A stretch of 8,389 nt of DNA. Origin: Pseudomonadota bacterium. GTDB lineage: Bacteria; Desulfobacterota; DSM-4660; Desulfatiglandales; B25-G16. Below are positions 1 to 4,762 of this stretch, piece after piece. The DNA lies in contig DAOVRY010000019.1 in the NCBI GenBank assembly GCA_030633645.1, positions 1 to 8,389 on the forward strand, written 5' to 3'. Below the pieces are notes generated by a model. That model worked only from the letters and a program-made list of their open reading frames with translations, did not search any database and had not been told where the DNA came from. Numbering within the stretch: the first letter of the stretch is position 1; every line of letters starts with the position of its first letter. The position numbers and the translations under genes are program-made.

Positions 1-374
1 CCGGATGTCTCTTTGGGATGGATAAAGGCGATCCGTGCCCCACCAGCACCTTTCCGGGGTTCCTGATCAATTAATCGGACTCCCTTTTCCTTGAGCTCTG
101 CCAAGGCCTCATCAAGATTCTCTACCCGGAATGCAATATGCTGCACCCCTTGACCTCGTGCCTCAATGAACTTTGCTACCGGGCCATCCGGTGCGGTTGA
201 CTCAAGCAATTCAAGCTCACTGTCGGTAATGGGGAAGAAGCCCGTTTTTACCTTTTGTTCTTCAATGAGCTCCGTTTTTTCGAATTTCAGTCCCAAGACG
301 TCGGCAAAAAATTTCTTTCCCTCTTCAATACTCTTTACGGCAATCCCTATGTGATCGATGTGTTTTATCTTCAT
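1..374 (-). CDS. mce: Methylmalonyl-CoA epimerase, N-terminal 124 residues (3' end beyond window)
   Basis: This gene encodes a VOC/glyoxalase-fold enzyme that interconverts the S and R epimers of methylmalonyl-CoA, linking propionyl-CoA carboxylation to the B12-dependent mutase. The protein starts MKIKHIDHIGIAV, the classic first strand of the family, with the metal-ligand histidine at H8. The segment FFPITDSELELLES (46-59) and GQGVQHIAFRVEN (74-86, second ligand histidine H79) follow in the expected order. KGAGGARIAFIHP (108-120) is the family's substrate-side loop. The last metal-ligand glutamate would lie off the left edge. The ATG at 374 is preceded by a strong ribosome-binding site (AGGGAGGT on the minus strand), which settles the start. 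No promoter could be identified with confidence, and the upstream sequence is filled with repeats. Family assignment is firm; whether the mutase genes lie downstream cannot be seen. Confidence 0.93.
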   Translation of the reverse strand, partial: MKIKHIDHIGIAVKSIEEGKKFFADVLGLKFEKTELIEEQKVKTGFFPITDSELELLESTAPDGPVAKFIEARGQGVQHIAFRVENLDEALAELKEKGVRLIDQEPRKGAGGARIAFIHPKETS

Positions 375-389
375 ACCTCCCTCCTTTTA

Positions 390-427
390 TTTGGTGTCCG
401 TTGTTAGTGGTCCGTTGTCCGTTGCAG
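390..427. repeat. Short heptanucleotide (TCCGTTG) repeat tract
   Basis: GTCCGTTG occurs at 396-403, 410-417 and 417-424, that is, with spacings of 14 and 7, so the tract has a 7-base period with one degenerate unit. It lies between the epimerase ribosome-binding site and the palindromic element, within the likely 5' leader of the epimerase gene. Simple heptamer tracts of this type are usually variable-length slippage repeats; no function is inferred. Confidence 0.7.
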
Positions 428-437
428 GCAATCTTTG

Positions 438-634
438 ACAGGCTGTTGCCCAAACGGAAATCCCTTTGAGCGGTCATTAAAACGTTTCTTGCCAAGAAAT
501 GTTGGCGAAGTGGAAGACAAGCGATGTCAACTGTTTGAGCCCTAAAGGCGAGTTTTGACATCGCCTGGAGGGAGCCTTAGATTTATCAAAAGACGTTTTA
601 GACCAAGGGAAAAGGGATTTCGGCAACAGCCTGT
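438..634. mobile_element. MITE-like nested palindromic element, about 197 bp
   Basis: The ends are a perfect 13-bp inverted repeat (438-450 with 622-634, ACAGGCTGTTGCC). Moving inward there are further perfect pairings in register: 457-467 with 611-621 (GAAATCCCTTT), 478-485 with 593-600 (TAAAACGT), and a central hairpin 521-530 with 555-564 (GCGATGTCAA). The left arm carries an extra six bases (CAAACG) after the first 13. There is no transposase gene and no convincing ORF, so this would be a non-autonomous element or a large structured repeat. The left 38 bases (441-478) recur at 8155-8191, which supports a dispersed repeat family. No clear target-site duplication was seen at the edges. It lies about 64 bases upstream of the epimerase start. 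Confidence 0.72.
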
Positions 635-638
635 TGAG

Positions 639-807
639 TGGTAACCATGAACAACCAAACAGTTACCATTCCGTGCTTGCAATTTTTTTGTCCCTAAGTA
701 AAATGTAAAGTTACCATCACACTTGCAGAAAAAAGCAAATGCTGTATAAACCCTACAACGTATTTGTGGATTTCGTCTCTAACTATATCAACTAGATATT
801 TGGTAAC
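639..807. promoter_or_regulatory. Four copies of GTTACCA/TGGTAAC in 169 bases
   Basis: TGGTAAC is present at 639-645 and 801-807, and its complement GTTACCA at 662-668 and 710-716. The two inner copies share the 9-mer AGTTACCAT, exactly 48 bases apart. The first pair can form a 7-bp hairpin. A weak plus-strand promoter-like pair lies between the two inner copies (TTGCAA 677-682, 16-base spacer, TAAAAT 699-704). The cluster could be a set of operator sites for the epimerase or the zinc-ribbon gene, or ends of degraded repeats. Only the motif repetition is observed; the regulatory role is inference. The rest of 635-810 is A/T-rich with no gene. Confidence 0.35.
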
Positions 808-958
808 TACTCAGGTTCAAAGTTCCTGGGTTCACGGTTAAACTGATGAAAGAGAGGTTCGATTTCGAGACGAATGCGGAGTTCATCCGGTTCTTCCGAT
901 ACGCTAAGCGGTCTTGCACAGAAGTCCAGAGTGATCCCTATGTCAGCCTGGATACACC
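807..958 (-). pseudogene. Possible coding remnant enclosed by the inverted repeat
   Basis: The minus strand reads openly through the element interior and ends at a TAG just beyond the left arm. It gives an acidic, protein-like segment containing DFCARPLSVSEEPDELRIRL followed by EIEPLFHQF, and the repeat arm then encodes the C-terminus. The composition (few rare residues, alternating acidic and hydrophobic positions) looks more like real protein than chance. However, there is no start codon with a ribosome-binding site, and upstream it runs into the opposite repeat arm. I do not recognise the family. It may be a fragment of a gene trapped between repeats or pure chance. Confidence 0.2.
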
Positions 959-987
959 CAACCGTGAACTGTGAACCTTGAACCTGA
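811..987. repeat. Inverted-repeat element with TTCAAGGTTCA-type ends
   Basis: The 29-base left arm (811-839) and 28-base right arm (960-987) are imperfect inverted copies. Both begin TCAGGTTCAA and end TTCACGGTT when read in the same direction, with a few mismatches between. The interior of about 120 bases has no second copy in the window. The right arm overlaps the region just upstream of the zinc-ribbon gene. The arms are built from GGTTCA-like 6-7 base units, so they may have arisen by tandem slippage rather than by transposition. Confidence 0.65.
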
Positions 988-1063
988 CAACCTGAATAGT
1001 TACGATATTTGCAAAAATAAAACATATTGTCTAAAATTCAATAAGTTATGTAATAGGGCAAGT

Positions 1064-1306
1064 ATGCAGGGACTATTCAGATATAGCCCTAGAGATGAGA
1101 AAGGGCAAAATCAATCAAGCTTCAATGAGTTCGAGGCCACAGAGCTTTATTGCCCCAAGTGTGGGAGGGCTGTGCCGGTTACCAAGACCCTCCTCCTGAT
1201 TTTACCTGAAGGAGACAAGTATGAATACCGGTGCCGGTTCTGCGGCACCCCGGTAGGGGACAAGATGGACCGGAACGGTCAGTACTATTCTATACTAAAG
1301 GTATAG
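1064..1306 (+). CDS. Small double-CxxC zinc-ribbon protein
   Basis: An 80-residue cytoplasmic protein with no signal peptide. C30-P-K-C33-G and C57-R-F-C60-G form two CxxC knuckles separated by 23 residues, a typical zinc-ribbon geometry. Between them is a hydrophobic beta-hairpin-like stretch (TLLLILPEGDKYEYRC). The N-terminus MQGLFRYSPRDEKG resembles conserved uncharacterised small proteins of Desulfobacterota, as I recall them; the function is unknown. The ATG at 1064 is chosen over the upstream GTG at 971 because the GTG and the following residues lie in the arm of an inverted repeat and do not look conserved. An AGGGCA sequence just upstream of 1064 is a weak ribosome-binding site. It could bind nucleic acid, act as an adaptor, or be a rubredoxin-like metal site; nothing in the context decides this. 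Confidence 0.72.
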   Translation: MQGLFRYSPRDEKGQNQSSFNEFEATELYCPKCGRAVPVTKTLLLILPEGDKYEYRCRFCGTPVGDKMDRNGQYYSILKV

Positions 1307-1437
1307 GTATGGGTTAGTAGTTAGGCTGTTGAATATGACTCTTTCTGGCTGCACAAAAGGGTAAAATAGAGAATATAAGCAGAGGATCTCACCTCATTAT
1401 ATAGTTTGAATAGAAATGCTGCAAAGGTCTCAACACC

Positions 1438-2667
1438 CTATTTAAATTTGTATTGGATTCCGAATCCGAAACCAGTAATAGCTTTGTCGTATACTATTCC
1501 GCTGGATGTTGTTCCTTCTTCGTAGAAACTGTGCATTAAAGCAAAGTTTAGATTCAGGTCAGGAATAACCTCATACAATAACCCACCACAAACAGTCTGT
1601 GCATCGAGTTCTGGAGCCTCCGGTAGCATTTCATCCGGACTTATGCCCGTATTGGTAAGCATGTATCCAACGCTTCCCTTCAGCTTAGGGCTAAAGGTAT
1701 AGGTAAGGGCAACAGCCAGATCGTAGCTATTCCCCCCCTTGCTCTCATCGCGGGTTGTTGACGCCCGATCCTCCCAGGTCGCATTCTTCTCCAGGTAGTA
1801 GGTATAGCTTGCCTCGACCCGGACCTTGGGGGTAATCGTATAACCAACACCAAGCCCCAGCAGGCCAGGAAGGTCTCTCCTCAGCTTTTCGCCCTGGGTA
1901 ATCAGTGGTACGTCCATTTTCTTTACATCGGCTTCGAAATCAAGTTTTGTATCGGTTTCATACCTGATACCAATGTTTAGGTCTGGTGTTGGAGCAATAT
2001 TGACACCCACGAAGCCTCCCCAGCCATCCGCTGTTTCCTCATAGTCTATGGCATAGGTCGTGGCAGGGGCAAGGCCAGAAACGGTGGCTGAGCCTTTTGC
2101 CTCTTTTGATGCATCTATATATCGCACCCCAAGGGATACCGAAATCATATCATTGAATTCGTAAGCCCCTCCCAGGGTGTAACCATAATAGAAGCTATCA
2201 GCTTCAAGCTTTTGGCTGTCGATAGCACTGAAAAAACCGCCCGATCCTGCTATTATTTGACTGGCAAGGGCGAATGTTGTCGCGTTCCCCTGGTCATATT
2301 CCACCTTCCCACCCCCACAGGGTATGGTAAAGGCAGCAAAGGCCGCCCACTTGTCCGTTTTATAAAGGCCAAACAGCCCGGGTATCGTTGAAGGTGCATC
2401 AGACTCGTACTCTGTTCCACCAATCGTATTCGAGTAATCTTTTAAAGCATGAAAAATGGCTAAGTTTACGTACGCACCGTTCTCCATCTTCATCACGCCG
2501 GCAGGGTTATAAACGGTGGCATCCGCTGCATCGGTCGCTGCATTTCTACTGAAGGTTCTAAGATACTCAGCACTGAAATTCTGCTTATTGTCTATACCGC
2601 CAGCAAAAAGTAGAGAAGCTCCAGAAAAAATCAGACCTACTGCAAACACAACCATAAGCTTTTTCAT
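1438..2667 (-). CDS. OMPP1/FadL/TodX-family outer-membrane transporter
   Basis: A 409-residue outer-membrane beta-barrel of the FadL type, which carries long-chain fatty acids or other hydrophobic compounds (in some members aromatic hydrocarbons) across the outer membrane by lateral diffusion. A signal peptide occupies residues 1-22 (MKKLMVVFAVGLIF..., cleavage probable after LLFA). The diagnostic N-terminal hatch motif is RNAATDAADATVYNPAG (41-57) with NPAG at 54-57. The rest shows amphipathic strands with aromatic belts, for example a GVRYIDASKE strand and the terminal strand GFGFGIQYKFK, whose aromatic residue next to the end fits a BAM signal. Length matches the family (about 400-450). 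A strong ribosome-binding site (AGAAGGAGGATAG, minus strand) precedes the ATG. It is transcribed divergently from the porin-like gene. No obvious intrinsic terminator was found in 1307-1437. Substrate is not determined; the symbol fadL is withheld because paralogues differ in cargo. Confidence 0.88.
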   Translation of the reverse strand: MKKLMVVFAVGLIFSGASLLFAGGIDNKQNFSAEYLRTFSRNAATDAADATVYNPAGVMKMENGAYVNLAIFHALKDYSNTIGGTEYESDAPSTIPGLFGLYKTDKWAAFAAFTIPCGGGKVEYDQGNATTFALASQIIAGSGGFFSAIDSQKLEADSFYYGYTLGGAYEFNDMISVSLGVRYIDASKEAKGSATVSGLAPATTYAIDYEETADGWGGFVGVNIAPTPDLNIGIRYETDTKLDFEADVKKMDVPLITQGEKLRRDLPGLLGLGVGYTITPKVRVEASYTYYLEKNATWEDRASTTRDESKGGNSYDLAVALTYTFSPKLKGSVGYMLTNTGISPDEMLPEAPELDAQTVCGGLLYEVIPDLNLNFALMHSFYEEGTTSSGIVYDKAITGFGFGIQYKFK

Positions 2668-2827
2668 GACCTATCCTCCTTCTAAGGTTTCCGGTTATAA
2701 ATAGCTATTGAATTAGCGGCCTAATGCCTGGCGTAAGCAGTACACGGGACACATCCAGTAGACTAACTTGCTTGTATGGGAATTTCCTTTTTTGAAAAGA
2801 GCACTCAACCCAAGTAGAGCAAAAAAT

Positions 2828-2842
2828 ATAGAGAATCTCTAT
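2828..2842. promoter_or_regulatory. Perfect 15-bp dyad in the divergent intergenic region
   Basis: ATAGAGA-A-TCTCTAT is a perfect 7-bp inverted repeat around a single central base. It lies about 80 bases upstream of the porin promoter's -35 box and about 160 bases upstream of the FadL-type gene start, a position that would suit a regulator acting on either gene. It is short, so the operator role is inference. Confidence 0.35.
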
Positions 2843-2883
2843 TAGAAAGTCAAAGAAAAAAAGATAAAAGCAATACTGATATC

Positions 2884-2948
2884 TTTTTTCTAGATTTTTC
2901 GAAAAAAATTCAAAAAACCTTGACATTTCTCCTGTGAGGTGATAGATG
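2884..2948 (+). promoter_or_regulatory. Sigma70-type promoter with upstream phased A/T tracts (for porin gene)
   Basis: A consensus -35 TTGACA at 2920-2925 is followed by a 17-base spacer and a -10 TAGATG at 2943-2948. The -10 matches TATAAT poorly but is preceded by TG at 2940-2941, an extended -10 arrangement that can compensate. Directly upstream are A/T tracts at 2884-2889, 2895-2899, 2902-2908 and 2912-2917, roughly one helical turn apart, consistent with an UP element or intrinsic bend. The palindrome TTTTTCGAAAAA lies within them (2895-2906). This architecture fits a strongly expressed outer-membrane protein gene. Predicted transcription start is near 2955. Confidence 0.6.
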
Positions 2949-2954
2949 GCACTC

Positions 2955-3071
2955 GAGAGTCATATTTTCATCTAAGCAAACCTGCAGAGAAAGGAGGTGA
3001 ACAGAGGAGGTTTTTGTAAGTTTGTTTCAAATGGTGTTTTTTAACCGAAACTTTTTTTGGAGGAAAGAGTT
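2955..3071 (+). promoter_or_regulatory. Long porin 5' leader with three Shine-Dalgarno-like sites
   Basis: The predicted leader of about 117 nt contains AAGGAGGTGA at 2991-3000, GAGGAGG at 3004-3010 and GGAGG at 3059-3063. Only the last is at the proper spacing (8 bases) from the porin ATG at 3072. The first is an extended match to the 16S anti-Shine-Dalgarno yet has no well-placed start codon. A GTG at 2997 opens a 15-codon frame but overlaps the site itself, and TTG-TAA at 3014-3019 is a start-stop pair. The extra sites may be ribosome standby sites or relics. Confidence 0.4.
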
Positions 3072-4172
3072 ATGCGAAAATTACTAATTGCACTTGTAGC
3101 TGTTGCATTTGTCGTTGCTTTTACAGTACCTGCTATAGCTGCTGAATGGGGCTTTTACGGAAGTGCCAGGTTGAGTACCTTTATGGATTCTGATTCCAAA
3201 GAGACAACAGCAGCAGGCCTCTATGATGATGATGATCTGACATGGGGTTTGCAGGGGAATAGCAGGATCGGAGCCACGGTAAAGGCCGGTGATATTGGTG
3301 GCGGGTTTGAGTACGGCTCAGGTCCTAACCTAAGAAAGCTATATGGCACCTGGACATTTGGTGCAGGAACGCTCCTGGTTGGGCAGACCTACACCCCGGT
3401 AAACAATTTTTACTCGAACCAGGTCTATGGTGGGGATGCTGACCTGTTGCCATACGGCGGTATCTATGATGGCCGTAGGCCCATGCTCCAGCTTTCCATG
3501 GGAGGATTCAAGGTGGCCTTGGTGGAACCGAACACTAAAAATATTGATCCTGTGACTACAACGACTACTTGGCCTGGTGGTGTGGAGACCGTTACGACGA
3601 CAGGCACATTTGCAGACACTGATACCACACTGCCCAAGCTAGAGGCCAGCTATGGCTTTAACCTTGGCCCTGTAAAGTTGACCTTAATGGGCCTGTACAA
3701 CACCTATGATGTGGTTGATGCCACTGATAGGGAAGAAAGTATCAGTTCCTATTTCTTTGGCCTTGCCTTCAAGATTCCTGTTGGAGCAGCCTATATCAAC
3801 GGGAATCTCTGGGGTGGCCAGAACCTGGGGACAACTGGAATGTGGTTAACGGGAGACGCTGATCCAACATGGGATTCTACCAACAATAAAATCGTAGACA
3901 ACGATAGTCTTGGCTATTATCTGGTTGCTGGCTTTAAGGCGAGCGATATGTTGACTTTCGAGGCCGGCTATGGTTACCTGGAGCATGAACTTGATGTGAG
4001 CGGCTCCAATGCGGACGATACTAGTACCTACTATGTCAATGCAACGATCAATCTGGCCAAGGGCTGCTTTGTAGTCCCAGAAATTGGCAAGATCGATTAT
4101 AAGGAAAGTGCCGCTAAGGTTGATCAAGGCGACACTACTTACTTCGGCGCCAAATGGCAGATTAACTTCTAA
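3072..4172 (+). CDS. Porin-like outer-membrane beta-barrel protein
   Basis: A 366-residue protein with a clear signal peptide (MRKLLIALVAVAFVVAFTVP..., cleavage after AIAA at residue 24) followed by the first strand EWGFYGSARLSTF, typical of deltaproteobacterial general porins. The body alternates strands and Gly/Asn/Asp-rich turns, and the protein ends in YFGAKWQINF with a terminal phenylalanine, the standard outer-membrane assembly signal. A Thr-rich stretch near residues 159-186 (VTTTTTWPGG...) is probably a surface loop. The role would be diffusion of small solutes across the outer membrane; specificity cannot be read from sequence. The ATG at 3072 is chosen over the TTG at 3057 because it sits 8 bases after GGAGG and begins the signal peptide exactly. 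It has its own promoter and a terminator at 4200-4236, so it is probably monocistronic. Confidence 0.85.
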   Translation: MRKLLIALVAVAFVVAFTVPAIAAEWGFYGSARLSTFMDSDSKETTAAGLYDDDDLTWGLQGNSRIGATVKAGDIGGGFEYGSGPNLRKLYGTWTFGAGTLLVGQTYTPVNNFYSNQVYGGDADLLPYGGIYDGRRPMLQLSMGGFKVALVEPNTKNIDPVTTTTTWPGGVETVTTTGTFADTDTTLPKLEASYGFNLGPVKLTLMGLYNTYDVVDATDREESISSYFFGLAFKIPVGAAYINGNLWGGQNLGTTGMWLTGDADPTWDSTNNKIVDNDSLGYYLVAGFKASDMLTFEAGYGYLEHELDVSGSNADDTSTYYVNATINLAKGCFVVPEIGKIDYKESAAKVDQGDTTYFGAKWQINF

Positions 4173-4199
4173 GACTCATATTTAGTCGCTCTTAGAGCT

Positions 4200-4236
4200 A
4201 AAAAACCTGGGGTTTTAGTTTAGCCCCGGGTTTTTT
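4200..4236 (+). terminator. Rho-independent terminator of the porin gene
   Basis: A 13-bp stem (AAAAAACCTGGGG at 4200-4212 with CCCCGGGTTTTTT at 4224-4236, one G-U pair) closes an 11-base loop and ends in a run of six T. It begins 27 bases after the porin stop codon. Flanking A and T runs make it potentially bidirectional, though no minus-strand gene abuts it. Confidence 0.92.
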
Positions 4237-4269
4237 ATTGACTGGATCGTTACTTGTTGCTGGTTGCTT

Positions 4270-4364
4270 GCCCTGTGGAATGAGATTCTTGAAACCACCT
4301 AGTGCCGGTTGCCTTGGGGAGTTAGCCTTCTCTTTGCATTTGCCCACTCCTTATTCCACAGGGC
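4270..4364. repeat. Inverted-repeat element with CCCTGTGGAAT ends
   Basis: A perfect 12-bp inverted repeat, GCCCTGTGGAAT at 4270-4281 and ATTCCACAGGGC at 4353-4364, flanks about 71 bases without a gene. Long arms with a non-coding core and a location downstream of a terminator suggest a small palindromic intergenic repeat. No target duplication was found. Confidence 0.55.
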
Positions 4365-4373
4365 GGGTTTCTG

Positions 4374-4414
4374 CCTGCCCGCCATCGGCTTCGCCTTCAG
4401 GCGAGGCGGGCGGG
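4374..4414. repeat. GC-rich hairpin of the CCCGCC...GGCGGG type
   Basis: CCTGCCCGCC (4374-4383) pairs with GGCGGGCGGG (4405-4414) as a 10-bp stem with one wobble. An inner CGCC-TTCA-GGCG hairpin (4392-4403) sits in the loop. The base composition is much more GC-rich than the surrounding AT-rich DNA. Such units occur as dispersed repeats in many environmental bacterial genomes; it directly follows the 4270-4364 element and may belong to it. No T run follows, so it is not an intrinsic terminator. Confidence 0.6.
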
Positions 4415-4491
4415 GATGCTGGATAAAAGGAAATATCGGTTGATAATTCAGATCCCTTTCATTATATTATTATGTCATAAAAGAAGGAATT

Positions 4492-4680
4492 ATGGAAAGA
4501 AAGAGATACATATCCTGGAAGGATAAGGATATGTGTAGACAATTTGGGATTGCTCATATGATGAAATTCTTCGCGAACTCGCATTTGCTCGAATGATCAC
4601 GTGGTTTTGAAGATTTTAGTGCAAATCGCACAATAGGTAATGATAAAGTGAAACAAAGAATTAAAACATGGCGGAGATAA
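4492..4680 (+). pseudogene. Small ORF with an in-frame TGA; possible decayed antitoxin
   Basis: ATG at 4492, preceded by AAGAAGGA, opens a 34-codon frame (MERKRYISWKDKDMCRQF...) that stops at TGA 4594-4596. The same frame then continues for 27 codons (SRGFEDFSANRTIGNDKV..., ending KTWRR) to TAA at 4678-4680. The total of about 62 codons is a typical antitoxin length, and the end overlaps the start of the ParE-like fragment by 13 bases, as in toxin-antitoxin operons. However, I do not recognise the sequence as a known antitoxin family. The early part overlaps a 9-bp hairpin (4508-4516 with 4526-4534). The antitoxin reading is inferred from position only. Confidence 0.25.
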
Positions 4681-4724
4681 GTTGGACAGCAGAAGCTGAA
4701 GAATGGATGGTTGAACAAATTTAA
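4668..4724 (+). pseudogene. ParE/RelE-family toxin N-terminal fragment
   Basis: An 18-residue reading frame, MAEISWTAEAEEWMVEQI, matches the pattern of ParE-type toxin N-termini (M-A-x-I-x-W-T-x-E-A-x-x-W). It then meets TAA at 4722-4724. Full ParE proteins are about 90-105 residues, so over 80 percent is missing. Right after the stop comes an AATAAAACCAAT repeat (4727-4738), which may mark where the gene was cut. Its ATG lies inside the last codons of the upstream small ORF, the overlap expected of a toxin-antitoxin pair. The match is short, so chance cannot be excluded. Confidence 0.35.
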
Positions 4725-4726
4725 TA

Positions 4727-4745
4727 AATAAAACCAATAAAACAG
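4727..4745. repeat. Single copy of AATAAAACCAAT repeat
   Basis: The 12-mer AATAAAACCAAT (4727-4738) is identical to 6687-6698 and complementary to the family at 6421-6461. It thus lies on the other side of the VCBS-type gene from the main arrays. The sequence is A-rich, so the identity is suggestive only. Confidence 0.4.
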
Positions 4746-4762
4746 GATTGCGTGAGACAAAG

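Noticed and set aside
971..1063. Upstream GTG start for the zinc-ribbon gene
   Set aside because: The extra 31 codons derive largely from an inverted-repeat arm and AT-rich DNA; the ATG at 1064 begins the conserved-looking part.
3846..4127. 93-codon frame antisense to the porin gene
   Set aside because: The complementary strand is clearly the coding strand, with barrel strands and a terminal phenylalanine.
4238..4426. 62-codon plus-strand frame through the repeat region
   Set aside because: It translates the CCCTGTGGAAT and GC-hairpin repeats, has no ribosome-binding site and shows no protein-family pattern.
4594..4640. In-frame TGA in the small ORF as a selenocysteine codon
   Set aside because: No convincing SECIS-type hairpin directly downstream (only a 4-bp GTGC/GCAC stem) and no known selenoprotein context.
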